Below, one piece after another: positions 53,301 through 62,885 of a stretch of 64,000 nucleotides of DNA. Source of the stretch: Piezodorus guildinii (lineage: Eukaryota > Arthropoda > Insecta > Hemiptera > Pentatomidae); NCBI GenBank assembly GCA_023052935.1, contig CM041292.1, positions 112,373,436 to 112,437,435 of the forward strand, in the 5' to 3' direction. Below the pieces are notes generated by a model that saw nothing but the letters and a program-made list of their open reading frames with translations, had not been told where the DNA came from and did no database searches. The position numbers and the translations under genes are program-made. Each line of letters starts with the position of its first letter. The first letter of the stretch is position 1.

Positions 53301-56300
53301 ACGAAATTGATATTTTTACATATTTATATTCTCCTCATTTAGTTTTATCTAAATCTTAAATTTGATCGTATCTAATGACCACTCATGTCCTTTAATAACG
53401 TGATTTATAAATGCTATTAATTTATTAAGATACTAATTACACATTTAGTTTCATTCCAAATCATCCCAGAACATTTAATTTCATAACTTTAATATGGTTT
53501 TATTAATATATTAAAGAAATAATTCTAGATTTTAATGCGAAAAGAATCAATTTAGCTAGTTTAATAATATAGTAATGAGAGACTTTCGCGCTTCCTGTAA
53601 TATTCCCCGGAATGGATATAGTACCTTTTGGAAATCAACGTCTCAATTGCTTCCAAGTGGCGTACAACTGTGGATTGGTTCACACCGAGTTCCGCCGCCA
53701 TTTCTCGTGTGGTTTTGGTTGGGTCTTCTTCCACTTTTGACCTCAGCTGGTCGTTGTCCAGAGCAAGATGACGGCCCCGACCTTCCTTATCTTCAAGGTC
53801 GAAATCTCCTCTGCGAAACTTCTGGAACCAACGCTGCACCTTGCACTCATTAATAGCCCCCTGACCCCACACTTCATTAATATTACGAGCCGTTTGCGCA
53901 GCGCTGCGCCCTAATTTAAATTCGTAAAAATAAATTTGACGAAAATCGCACTTTGACATTTTCGATTCAAGACCTTTGAACAAACTGAACAAAACGATTT
54001 TACTAAACAAATTCATGGTGAAAGAGAGGGTATTAGATAAGGTTTGTTTTGGTATAATAATGATCAATGTTAGGATTAGCTTTGTTTACACAATTGGAAT
54101 TAAGATATTGCAATAGAGGAAACCTGCATTAATTTCGCATCAGCCCAATATATGTACTGAGCCCAAGACCCTACATGGGTTGTATTGGTACAGTTTTAGT
54201 TTTTGATGGATTTCCGTCATTCTAATTTCAAATTTTATAGACACTTGAAAGAACTGTGATCTTTCTATAGTTCAAACAATTTAGAATTGTTGAAAGAATT
54301 TAGAATGTCTTCTTTTGATGTGAATAAATAATACTCATCTTCGATTAATTCATCATTTTTCTTCAGAGCTAGGGTAAATAATTGAGCAATATTTCTTTAT
54401 GAACTCTTCGATCATCAGTTGGTTAAGTTAATTAGTTTGTTATAAGTTATGCTTGGCATGCATATCTGTATGCCCCTGCCTTGGATGCTTGGATGCTGAC
54501 ATTTTTGTGAAGTTCCTCCAACACTGTCGCTCTCTTTACATTTACATTAAAATTTTTTTGGTTCCCTATTTAATATTTCCTTATCTTAATGAAATATTTT
54601 AAATATTACCATGTCGTATCAAGTTTTACAGTTCTCTCTGCGTATTAATAAGATAAGCGTTAATAAGATCAATATGTTTATATTGTACGAGCTATCCATT
54701 GATATTTTTTCATTTACTCTGATCTTTTATTTTCATTAGTTATTCATATTCAAGTATAATTTTTTTGTTTATAGTTAACAGAATTTTGTGATGTTTCCCA
54801 TCTGGAAGATGAACCTAACCCTAATGTTCTGCGTGTTGGCTGGTCAGCACTTGGAACCTCTATGCAGTTAGGTAAATAAAGGTTTAATTTTACATGAATA
54901 AAAAGATTGAGTTGTAAGTGTTATTATTTTGTGATTTTGTATATGTCTGCAGGTGAAGAACCTTTGTCGTATGGATATGGTGGAACAGGAAAAGTTTCTG
55001 TAAATTGCAAGTTCCGTGACTATGGTAGCACCTTTGGTCTTAATGATGTTGTTACCTGTTATCTTGTAAGTAATTTAGTTATTGATGTGTAGTTTTACTG
55101 TTACATGAACTAGAATTTATATTTATTTAATATTTTTATTTCAGGATTTCAATGATGATGCCATAATTATTAGCTATGCAGTTAATGAAAATTTCCTTGG
55201 GGAAGCATTTAGGCTATATGAAAGTGATCTCAAGGGACGAGCTCTAGCACCACATTGCTTGACTAAGAATGTTAGGTTTGAGGTGAACTTTGGCCAAGTT
55301 GAACCTTGGTATCCAGTTAAGAATGGATACACGTTTGTTAACAAGGTCCCTGTGGAGGAGTGTATTGCAGGACCTCGAAGGCCTGAGAAAAAATCTGATT
55401 GTGAGGTATCCTTATTTTTTTATAATTAATAATAATAATAAATTCTTTATTTATCCTGGAACAAGTCCCTTTAGGATATTATTATAAACTACATAAAAAG
55501 AACTTAAATGTCTTATTGTTAAAAATTGAAACCAATAAATAATAATATTATATTACTTTTTGGTTTAATTATAATTATAAACAAAAATAAACAGTATTAA
55601 ATTAAAAGGCAGCTTCTAATAGTTAATCACTAAACCAGACAAAAAATAGAAATATGTGAATCTTATATGCAATGAATATGAATATACAAGTCTTGATAAC
55701 AAATTTTGATTATAATAGCTTTACAATATTGGTGGGATTTCAATGAAATTGTGTAGCTAATGCGCAAAGTCAACACATAGTAAAATATTGTATTAAGTTA
55801 TCATTTCTGTATGGTTTTTACTAATTTATGTAGAGATTAGCAAATCTATTTTTAGTTCTTCGAGAATGGGTCAGAAAAGAAGTAAATTAATAGACGGGGT
55901 TGGAAGGTTGGGAGAGTATCAGAATGAGGAATATATGAGGGAAAGGAATTCCATACTGATTAGGGGCAAATTAGGAAGGATCTGTCAAAAGCTGCGATTT
56001 GATGGTGCGTTATATACAGGTCTGAAGGCCGTGAATGAGCTTTCTAAGAGTGAACAGAGGATTTGTATGAAAACATATTTGAGATGTACGATGGATGGTG
56101 GGATTTGAGAGCTTGGAAGAGGAAGTAAGTACTTACAGCAGTAGGAGGGGTAAAGCCACTTAAATGCTTTGTAGAATCGGATGACACTAGTGTCCCTGGA
56201 TATCCTGAAGAAGCTTTTACTTAAGCTTGTTGACTGCTGCCCAGTAACTAATCCGGTTTAGATCGTCTTGAAGCTTTTCAGTTGCTAGTAATAAGTCCGA

Positions 56301-59300
56301 AGGGAAGGATAGGTAAATGTTTCAAGTCATGAGCATACATATGGTACTGGGAGTGATAGATATGAAGGGAAAAATCATTGATATAAATAGCAAACAGGGT
56401 AAGAGATAGTAATTAACCTGGAGGAACACCACAGGATAGAGGCAAAATCATAGAAGAAGGGGGAGGTATGGAACTACCACATACTGTGAGTTGTCAGAAA
56501 GGAAGGACTTGAACCAGCAGGAAGCACTGTTGGATAATGGGAGTTTTTGTAGTTTAGTTAGAAGGATTGTATGGTCAACTGTATCAAAGGCTTTGGAAAA
56601 ATCTAGGAGGATTAGAATGACAAATTTTTTGGTGTTCAATGGCGGATTGGAGGTCGTGGATTATTTTTGTTGAATAATCTGGTCGGAAGGGTTTGCAATT
56701 GTCTGAGTATGAATATTATATTTAATTGATTATGATATTCCTGTTGCCTTCTAGAAATATTTTTTGTTATCTGCCAAGGGCAGTGGTTTCCAACTAGTGT
56801 TTTTTTTTTGTCAATCCTTAACCTATTTATTTGGGTAACAGTACTATATTACTTTATATTTCCAGCATATTTTGAGTACTTTTTGTATAGCTTCATTGGA
56901 TTGATTTGTTATTCATTTTGTAATGGTGATCTATTATTACAAAACAAGTTTAATGTATGTTTATTTAGGCTTTTCATTTTTTTTTTTTTTTTTTTTTTTC
57001 TTAATATTCCCCACTATGGTGTTGTCTTTTTAAGATTTTATTTGTTTAGTTTTTAATTCTGTATTCATAAACAGTGCATTGTTGTAAATCATGGATACGA
57101 TTCCCTTAAGTTTCATAATGGGCTTTAGAAGTAGTGGGGATCACGTATCTACCCCAGTGTTGGTTTGGTGAAGAGTCATCCAAAATAATTTCTAAAATTT
57201 GACCAGAAGATTTATTTTTTATACTACAACCAATCAATCCCCCTTAGCTTAGTGTTGCTCTGGCTAAGATGATTTTATTTTTAATATTTTCCAATTATTT
57301 TTCTTGGTTATTGGTTAATATACATCATGTCTATTTTTTCAAAACCTATATATATTTATATACAGTTTTTGATTCTCGTGTTCATTTATTTTTATGAAAT
57401 CATACTGCATACTATCAGTATCAATAGTAAATTATATTATTTTAAATTGTATTGTTTGTTACAGATGATAATGATGTGTGGTCTCCCTGGCTGTGGAAAG
57501 ACTTACTGGGCTAATAAACATTGCGCTGCTAATCCTAATAAACTGTACAATGTCATTGGTACTAATGCTCTCATTGATAAGATGAAGGTAATGTTAAGCA
57601 CCCTTAAATTACATTATATATCACTTGAAAGAAAGGTATTAGTCATCAAATTGTTTGATTTGCTTTTAATTATATCTTTTACATGTCCTTGATTTATTCA
57701 TATTACTATGTAATCTTATGCAAACATCATCACATTATACCTCTCCAATTTGCATCATCTATTTGTTAAATGGTTCCTGAGATATTTAACTTTCTTTAAG
57801 ATATGCCTTATGCCCACTACATGTACAATGTCAAAAACTTTATGTCTAGAACTATAAGACGAATACAAATGTCCATCATCACTCAAATTAAATCTCATTG
57901 CATAGGATTTAAAGTAGTTTATAATAATTACTTTCATAGGTAAAGCAGTTTCCTAAACATTTCCCTAAATAATGTTACGTGTATTTTGGAAAAGAAATTT
58001 GTCTCTTTGGTGAATTCTATCTCAGTAACAGTTAGACATACAGATGTCTATCACCACTAAAATTTAAAGCTCATTACATAGGCTTGAAGTAATATCAAGT
58101 AATAATCGTCATAGGTACTGCAGTTTTGGCATTTGGAATTGAAAATGGCATAAATAATGTTATAAATTAATGATTTCTTGGAAACATAATGTGTTTCTTT
58201 GAAAAGATGTATCTTAGCAACTGTTAGACATGCAGATGTAAATTATTACTCGAAAGTCTGTGAGCCAGCACTGAACAATGCAACCAATTTTACTAAAAAA
58301 TTTAGTATGTTTTATGCTAAACATTCATCATAGAAAAGCAAAAAATGCATGTCTGAAAATAAAAAAGGAGTGGATTACAAAATGGCAGTCAGTTGGAAAA
58401 TGGGGACAAAATTCTGGCTGATTTGAATACAATTTTTCTTTTGAACTCAAAATACTAGGGGAAAGTCCGCATTCTTCGTTGGAATAGTCAATGTCATATA
58501 ATACAAAATAATGTAAAAAGAAAAAAAATAAAGTAGTGATTTATTGCAGTATAATAAATAGTTACATACTCCGAATTTCTCTTCCTAAAAATCAAATTTT
58601 GAAATACTTCTGCCACAGCTTCCCAACTACTTATGAGTGGCAGACTAGCTTCATTTGATTCGTAACTTCACCTAGTTTTTGAGGTGATTTGGCAAACCCA
58701 TTTTGACTCTTGCGTTTAAGCATCCACATAAACACTGCAAATTTTTCTATGAGATTCTGCTGCACACTTACCTTTTTTAAAATAATACAACAAAATATGA
58801 TTGCTGGTAATGAAAGATATTTTCTTCCATATCCACAGTGTACTAATTTACTGCAAATAATTATTGTATTTACTTTGCACGCAAAGAAGTAGGCATGGTT
58901 TGAAAGCAGAATGACTTTATTTTTTAAATATTATATCTTAAATTCCGGTGAATTAATAAAACATTTTCCTTTAGGTCATGGGTTTACCGAGGAAGGCTAA
59001 TTATCATGGTCGATGGGATCTCCTAATAGAAAAGTGTACTAAGTGTTTGCAGCGGTTGATGGACATTGGCTGCCGTCGTCACCGAAACTTTATCCTGGAT
59101 CAGGTAGATGTTGAATATATTCACTAGTTTTCTGCCTTGTATAATGCTCAATGACAAGAATTCAAATAATTTTAAGTTAATTTAGTATTTTCATTTAGAT
59201 TTAGGAATAAATTAATTATATATATTTTAAGTTAGCTATTTAATAAACTATAATAGTTTGTATGTAAGGATAAGCTTATTCTCATAACCAATATGGATTC

Positions 59301-62300
59301 ATTCATTTACACATTACCTCTTATGATCTTGTGATGTATATTTTGTGATATTAATTTACAATATTATTTTATATGATGACTACATTGATGGTTTATCTGA
59401 ATTATTTACGTAATATTTTCTTAACGTTATTATTTAACATATTTATGATCAGAAAAAACTTAACTATGCTCCATTTGAAACCAATACTTTATTTGGAATT
59501 TTTTGATTGATTAAAAAATGGTTGATTGTGAGAAGTTGTTTAATATTTTGAATTTTTGCCCTGTAAACTTTATCTGTTAATATGCTTCTGTGGGAATATG
59601 TTATATATATTATACAAAAATATATATTTGAGCTTTTCTGATGAAAACCACTGATAACAGCAAAAAACTCAAAATTTGGTTTTCCTAACTAACCCTTGAG
59701 AATCGGACTATTGGGTCATTTGAAGTTTTTTAGTTCTTATGATGTAATATCTGCTCCTACAATATAACAAGGCATTTATGAGACACCCTGTATTATATTT
59801 ATATATTCATTCTTGTGTCTGAGTATAATGGATATTAATAAAGAAACATTGGAAAGATAACCTTATATTGCGTTTGTCAAAGCTTCAAAACATACATGAG
59901 ATTTTTGTCTCATTTATACATGTATTTCAATGATTTTAACTAAAATATTGAAATAGATATTATTGATTTGAAAAGTGGATCAGGAAAATTTAAATCAGTA
60001 CATAAATTGCTATTAAAGCTCATATGAGGATTGGCTTATGCCTTTTAAAAAAAGTATTAAGAAATTTAATTTTTTTTTTTCTATGAAGAGATACAGAAAA
60101 TAAGGAGGTAACCAATGGATTGACTAATGTATATTTTTTTTCTTCATAAAAAATGAAAATAAATGATTAATTTAAATATAATAACCTTTGATTGTTGCTA
60201 TACTATAAAGTTATGAAACAAGTCATTTATGATTCATTAAGGGTTTCATTGGGAATGCTCAGTTACTCATTGAGCTTACACTTAATTATATTAGTGGACT
60301 GGCTTTGATCATAATATTACCATAAATGTTATAAAAATAGTCTTTAAGTTTTTTATATTTAAATAGTAAATTAATTAATTTTAGTATTATTTTTTAGTTC
60401 ATTTTATTTATTTATTTTTGTTTTATTGTTGAGCATTATAAAAGGCATAAATTATTTTGCATTTAAAAGCCAATATAATATGTTCTTTTGTTGTTATTCG
60501 TTTAATGATTTAAGTGTATTAAAGTCAAATAGTTCATTTGTTTTTTTTTTTAATTTTTGTATATGGATATTGACAACGTATAATTATTTGAAATTTCTTA
60601 TTTCGACCTTTTTGAAATCTTGATAATTTATTATATTGGCTTTATTATTATTTTGAAATATTAGATTGAGTGCCTTGTGAAACGTTGGCTTTTATCTGTT
60701 GGGTAAGTACAAAGTTTTACAGGGGCTTTTCCAGTTTTGATGTAAGTATTAAGCTAAATATTAGATTTACACATTTTTCCTTCTTTTTTTCTTTTCCTTT
60801 TAATAATTCCAGTTATTGAATATTACTTAATTGCCTACCTCACTCCTCACCTCATCGACATTGCTTCATTTGTCCATTCTCCTGTCATGTTAAGAACTTA
60901 GCTATCTGGTACCAGAATTTTATAGTTATTTTGTTAATGTGCAACTTCCTTTAAGATTATATAGTGATCACCAATTCAGGTATGAATAGCTTCTAAGTAA
61001 CTTCTAGACCTTGAAGTGAAAACATATAGTATTAAGTTGATTTATAAAGATGAGGTACATTGTTTTTAAAACTATTTTGGTTGCTTATAATGTTGAATCG
61101 CCATTATTTGTTATCTATTTAATAAAAGTAAGAGCTGCCTCTAATGGAGTAGTATTAAATTTGACTTACTCTCATATTATTTATTAATCTTGTTACTCTT
61201 CAAATAATTTTAAAAGTAGGATGGATTTATACTCTTGAGTTTAAAGAAAGCGAATATTAGAGTATCAATAGTATTATGTTTAAGAGATGGCTGCATTTTT
61301 AGAATATGGGCTGCATTGGGATATGAAAAATATTTTGAGGTTCTGTTACTTTAAAGCAACATATTATAAACATGATTTATAAGAGTATCTTACAGCATTA
61401 ATTCAATAAGAGTATCTTCCAACATTGTTAGTTTGGAGTGTAAACATTGTTTTATTTAGCTTAAAATAAACATTGATATATTAGAAATTTGTGTAAATAT
61501 TTTTATATCAGAATTAACAATATTATGAGGTTCTGTTGTTTAATATATTCTTGATGGCGATGATCCACTAAATAGAACTCATTGATTTAGAAATTTATTA
61601 ATACATATAATTAGTAATAATAATACGATTTTATCTACATCTTTTATTAAGATAAACTTTTATTCAGCAGCAGTATGAAAAAATGGTTACTATTAATGGA
61701 GGTGCTATTATAGATAATCTTAATTATATATTTATATATATATATATAAAGCTAATTTCTAAATGTATTATTAATTATTTTAAATTTAGTTTTAACTTAA
61801 GTTATATTTTATCTTTGTGATGGCTATCTTTCACGTAAGTATTTATTTTTAAGTTCAAAACTATATCTACCGCCTAATTTGTCTTTGAGAAAAACACAAA
61901 ATATTGAAAAGCTATTTGACGTAATATCTTACGTACACAGACTAATGTATATCCGGCTGCCCAAAGGCGCAAAATGCGCAATTTTGAGGGTTTCACCAGG
62001 AAGGCGGTTGTAATTGTCCCTACTGATGAGGAATTCAAGAGAAGGGTCAATGAGAGAGAGCAACTTGAAGGCAAAGATGTTCCAGACTCAGCAGTTATGG
62101 AAATGAAAGGTAACTCCCAAAAAAAAAAAAAAAAAAAAAAAAAAAATAAGGGCCTACTTTATGTTTTATTTTCTTCTTTATATTCTGTTGTTAGGTCCTG
62201 TCTTATTAAAAATATTCTTCCTATGACTTAATTTTGCATGCCTTTTATCTCAGTTTACAGTTATCCTTGATTTATTTCCAAATTTGTTAGTTGACTTTTT

Positions 62301-62885
62301 GTATAAGTAGTTCAATTTATATGTTCAATAATCTTGGTAGCTAATTCACTGCCCTGTGGCTTAAGTGAATTCATATTATTCTTATATCTTAAATGTTACT
62401 TTTAAAAAGCAAAATTCATCTATTCAGTGTCAGAATAAACTGTTCTTATATTTTGTTTCCAGCCAATTTCACTTTACCTGATAAAAGCCTCTTTAGTGAA
62501 GTTATATATACAGAACTCGATGAAAACGAATCAAGAAAATTAGTTAGGAAGTATAATGATGAGGCAATCAGTGCTGGGTATCCAAAGAAAGGTCCTCAAG
62601 GACCACCTGCTAAGAGGTTTAGAGGTGGTGACTTCCAGCATGGGCAGCAGACACCAGGTGGTGGCAGGCATGATGGGTTCAGGGGCAGATCTAACGCACC
62701 TGGTGGACACCAGTTCAGGAGTATGCACATATTTTTAGGTTTTAAGATGATCTTAAATCATTAATAATTGTTTGCTTAATATATATTATGTATTTATTTA
62801 GGAGGGGGAGGTGGAGGAGGTAACCGTGGTGGGGTGGATGGCATCAAAGGCAAGCTGGTGGAGGGGACAGATGGAGGGATAGCAG
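35255..62885 (+). CDS. HNRNPUL1: heterogeneous nuclear ribonucleoprotein U-like protein, 15 exons seen, 3-prime incomplete
   Basis: Fifteen GT/AG exons with matching phases read as one protein of about 697 residues to the end of exon 14. The domains are a SAP DNA-binding motif (about 1-40), an acidic Glu/Ser-rich region (45-205), a basic stretch KRKRSPSP (about 229-236), and a SPRY domain (about 260-450). A P-loop kinase-like domain follows with Walker A GLPGCGKT (477-484) and the family-typical [19 protein letters not shown], then an RGG/Gly-rich tail. This order is diagnostic for hnRNP U/UL proteins, nuclear RNA- and chromatin-binding proteins acting in pre-mRNA processing and the DNA-damage response. 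The tail has an apparent 1-base frameshift in exon 15, and the stop lies beyond the window or in exons not seen. The gene has large transposon-loaded introns. The family is certain; choosing UL1 over UL2 is not. Confidence 0.9.
35679..35854 (+). CDS. HNRNPUL1: hnRNP U-like exon 2 (acidic)
   Basis: Acceptor TTCTCTAG. Encodes an Asn/Glu/Asp/Ser-rich segment, [16 protein letters not shown] to EEPISGK. Donor GTATGT, phase 0. Confidence 0.85.
36402..36605 (+). CDS. HNRNPUL1: hnRNP U-like exon 3 (acidic)
   Basis: Acceptor ACAATTGTAG. Encodes [17 protein letters not shown] to [10 protein letters not shown], 68 codons in phase 0, donor GTAAGT. Low-complexity Glu/Gln/Asn-rich, probably disordered. 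Confidence 0.85.
36606..41062 (+). other. hnRNP U-like intron 3
   Basis: About 4.5 kb, AT-rich. 39400-40030 contains an old repeat with an internally repeated block (CAGTTATGTTT near 39695 and 39898, each followed by GAGTTTTAGA and CAGTAAAGC). A short (TG)n lies near 40700. 40760-40920 resembles 6770-6950. No exon was recognised. Confidence 0.5.
41063..41164 (+). CDS. HNRNPUL1: hnRNP U-like exon 4
   Basis: Acceptor TATAAATTAG. Encodes [19 protein letters not shown] to HVKMEHDN, 34 codons, phase 0, donor GTATGT. Confidence 0.8.
41165..42416 (+). other. hnRNP U-like intron 4, left part
   Basis: 41490-41850 is less AT-rich and ends in AAATAAATAAAC-like sequence. It may be an old SINE, but no clear A/B boxes were seen. 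42310-42400 has two imperfect copies of a roughly 45-bp unit containing GCGTC(T/C)GAAACATATTGG. 42417 starts the hAT-type element. Confidence 0.4.
42417..44108. mobile_element. non-autonomous foldback hAT-type element
   Basis: Flanked by perfect 8-bp duplications GGTTATAT (42409-42416 and 44109-44116). The ends read CAGAGTTAGGC and, on the other strand, CAGAGTTGGGC, the hAT-style terminus. Both subterminal regions are arrays of units like TTATTCGAAACTTTCGAATA with AACGAATAAATCATCTG. Inside, three tandem units of roughly 115-125 bp (42905-43230) each carry CGATCGCGCATGCGC or a variant, with an inverted partner near 43645. 1692 bp, no transposase. It lies in intron 4 of the hnRNP U-like gene. 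Confidence 0.85.
44742..44851 (+). CDS. HNRNPUL1: hnRNP U-like exon 5 (basic, SUMO-like motifs)
   Basis: Acceptor TTCTTCAAG. Encodes [18 protein letters not shown] to [14 protein letters not shown], donor GTAAGA, phase 2. IKTE and VKEE fit the SUMO consensus psi-K-x-E. KRKR is a plausible nuclear localisation signal. Confidence 0.9.
44929..45005 (+). CDS. HNRNPUL1: hnRNP U-like exon 6
   Basis: Acceptor TTCTCTTCAG. Completes the Lys codon, then encodes [19 protein letters not shown] to DIVLSW, donor GTATGT, phase 1. It leads directly into the SPRY domain. Confidence 0.9.
46372..47140 (-). repeat. repeat R copy i
   Basis: Minus orientation in intron 6. Begins TTTTACTCTCACTTATATATG, has TTGCGATTGTGAATATTTTC and (GT)n, and ends TGTGTTGCATACACCACA before a T-run. 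Diverged but end-to-end, apart from a shortened core. The rest of intron 6 (45006-46371, 47141-47682) has no recognised feature. Confidence 0.75.
47683..47825 (+). CDS. HNRNPUL1: hnRNP U-like exon 7 (SPRY start)
   Basis: Acceptor TGCACATTTTAG. Encodes [19 protein letters not shown] to [18 protein letters not shown] and HLVYQVK, phase 0, donor GTAGGT. Confidence 0.9.
47826..48780 (+). other. hnRNP U-like intron 7, left end
   Basis: AT-rich, no recognised feature before repeat R copy j. The whole intron is 6949 bp (47826-54774) and carries copy j, mariner 1, two tandem arrays and mariner 2. Confidence 0.5.
48802..50067 (-). mobile_element. mariner element 1 (uninterrupted transposase frame)
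   Basis: Terminal inverted repeats TGGGTGAATCAAATA(T/A)AAACGAGACTT at both ends (about 27 bp, one mismatch) with TA at each side. It is inserted in the TATATATA palindrome centre of repeat R copy j. About 1.27 kb, full length for a mariner. The inverted repeats are nearly identical and the ORF is intact, so it is comparatively young. Confidence 0.9.
48980..49919 (-). CDS. mariner transposase, D,D34D
   Basis: The frame is open from at least 49919 ([20 protein letters not shown]) to a stop at 48980 without interruption, at least 312 codons. The N-terminal helix-turn-helix region runs through [16 protein letters not shown]. The catalytic triad is present: [22 protein letters not shown] and YSPDLSPCD, with exactly 34 residues between the second and third Asp. 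This is the D,D34D signature of mariner. The WVPRLL and [13 protein letters not shown] family motifs are present. A clear ATG was not found at the expected N-terminus (CAG GAT GTA where MDV-like is expected), so the start codon may be lost or differ. Confidence 0.85.
50928..51620. repeat. diverged tandem array, unit about 175-190 bp
   Basis: Recurring anchors: AAAACA..ATG(T/A)GG-TTTTGGTTT, CAGATGT, TAAAGTAGTTT and TAGGAAGAGTAG. They occur at about 50930-51120, 51130-51330 and 51420-51620. The same family forms an array in intron 11 (57755-58290). Confidence 0.65.
52123..52655. repeat. 36-bp minisatellite, about 14 units
   Basis: Unit like TTTTTGTTGGTTTACTGT then CATTTTCATTTATATTAG. Units 8 and 11 (TTCTTGCT..CTTACCAC) are nearly identical and different from their neighbours, implying a 3-unit higher-order repeat. 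The open frame of 116 codons across it exists only because 36 is divisible by 3. Confidence 0.9.
52656..52851. other. possible SINE-like remnant
   Basis: GGGTTCTGAATTCAAATCC at about 52659-52677 resembles a tRNA B-box, and the sequence to 52851 is less AT-rich. Weak evidence. The element directly abuts mariner 2. Confidence 0.25.
52930..54067 (-). pseudogene. mariner 2 transposase, internally deleted
   Basis: The N-terminal half is at 53650-53960: [40 protein letters not shown] and [15 protein letters not shown], a SETMAR/Hsmar1-like DNA-binding region. After the nested insertion the frame resumes with [13 protein letters not shown] and jumps, by an internal deletion, to [20 protein letters not shown] and [13 protein letters not shown]. 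The first two catalytic Asp residues are gone; only the third remains. Confidence 0.8.
53263..53643. mobile_element. 381-bp inverted-repeat element (MITE) nested in mariner 2
   Basis: Ends are perfect 25-bp inverted repeats, AGACGTTGATTTCCAAAAGG then TACTA. CAATTG is present on both sides (53257-53262 and 53644-53649). Deleting the element plus one CAATTG restores the transposase text GAAGCAATTGGTAAGG (A-I-G-K). No coding capacity. CAATTG is palindromic, so whether it is a 6-bp target duplication or part of the inverted repeat cannot be settled. Superfamily unknown. Confidence 0.8.
54149..54774 (+). other. hnRNP U-like intron 7, right end
   Basis: AT-rich, no recognised feature. Ends in a good polypyrimidine tract, TTTTTTGTTTATAG. 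Confidence 0.5.
54775..54871 (+). CDS. HNRNPUL1: hnRNP U-like exon 8 (SPRY)
   Basis: [20 protein letters not shown] then [12 protein letters not shown]. Donor TTAG|GTAAAT, phase 1. RVGWS is a conserved SPRY element of the family. Confidence 0.9.
54953..55065 (+). CDS. HNRNPUL1: hnRNP U-like exon 9 (SPRY)
   Basis: Acceptor ATATGTCTGCAG. Encodes [20 protein letters not shown] to [12 protein letters not shown], with the family-typical SYGYGGTGK. Phase 0, donor GTAAGT. Confidence 0.95.
55145..55405 (+). CDS. HNRNPUL1: hnRNP U-like exon 10 (SPRY end)
   Basis: Acceptor TTTTTATTTCAG. Encodes [20 protein letters not shown], then [15 protein letters not shown] and [15 protein letters not shown] to KKSDCE, 87 codons, phase 0, donor GTATCC. 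Confidence 0.95.
55425..56710 (-). mobile_element. CR1-group LINE (second family), 5-prime truncated
   Basis: In intron 10, antisense to the gene. The 3-prime end is at 55425-55470 with GGGACTTGTTCC, the same hairpin position as 28522 but with one C to T change that still permits a G-U pair in RNA. Coding remnants at 56448-56700 include [20 protein letters not shown] (motif A) and [12 protein letters not shown]. Truncated at about 56710. Confidence 0.75.
56711..57464 (+). other. hnRNP U-like intron 10, right part
   Basis: T-rich low complexity (for example 56979-56999). No other recognised feature. Confidence 0.5.
57465..57587 (+). CDS. HNRNPUL1: hnRNP U-like exon 11 (Walker A)
   Basis: Acceptor TTTGTTACAG. 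Encodes [20 protein letters not shown] then [19 protein letters not shown], phase 0, donor [14 protein letters not shown] is an intact P-loop. Confidence 0.95.
57588..58974 (+). other. hnRNP U-like intron 11 with tandem array
   Basis: 57755-58290 is a diverged array of about 175-190-bp units: CAGATGT-type anchors at 57866, 58041 and 58232, each preceded by AT(C/G)T-CAGTAACAGTTAGACAT-like sequence. It belongs to the same family as 50928-51620. The remainder has no recognised feature. Confidence 0.6.
58975..59103 (+). CDS. HNRNPUL1: hnRNP U-like exon 12
   Basis: Acceptor TTTCCTTTAG. Encodes [20 protein letters not shown], then [20 protein letters not shown], phase 0, donor GTAGAT. NFILDQ is the conserved strand ahead of TNVY. 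Confidence 0.95.
59104..61940 (+). other. hnRNP U-like intron 12
   Basis: 2837 bp, strongly AT-rich. No repeat family seen elsewhere in the window was recognised, and no exon. Confidence 0.5.
61941..62109 (+). CDS. HNRNPUL1: hnRNP U-like exon 13
   Basis: Acceptor TACGTACACAG. Encodes [40 protein letters not shown] and [13 protein letters not shown], phase 1, donor AAAG|GTAACT. Closely matches the hnRNP U/UL P-loop domain end. Confidence 0.95.
62463..62720 (+). CDS. HNRNPUL1: hnRNP U-like exon 14
   Basis: Acceptor TTGTTTCCAG. Encodes [40 protein letters not shown], then a Gly/Gln/Arg-rich start of the RGG tail ([18 protein letters not shown]). Donor GTATGC, phase 1. Confidence 0.9.
62802..62885 (+). 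CDS. HNRNPUL1: hnRNP U-like exon 15 (RGG tail, apparent frameshift)
   Basis: Acceptor TTTATTTAG, donor GTGAGA. In phase it reads [11 protein letters not shown], then an unlikely [11 protein letters not shown]. In another frame, from the G-run at 62831-62834 on, it reads [16 protein letters not shown], the composition expected of an hnRNP U-like tail. That frame is closed upstream by TAA. One base seems missing (or two extra) in the G-run. The exon itself is well supported; the reading after the G-run is not. Confidence 0.75.

Larger units (their letters stand above)
52852..54148 (-). mobile_element. mariner element 2 (deleted, with nested element)
   Basis: Terminal inverted repeats TTGGGTTGATGCAAAATTAA on the left and TTGGGCTGATGCGAAATTAA on the right (inverted), both continuing TGCAGGTTT, with TA on each side. 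It encodes a different mariner family from element 1. Internally it has lost about 150 codons and carries a nested inverted-repeat element at 53263-53643, so it is non-functional. Confidence 0.85.

Noticed and set aside
57327..57692. 121-codon ORF taken as one exon containing the P-loop
   Set aside because: Only 57465-57587 is exonic; the rest is intron read-through on both sides of good splice sites.
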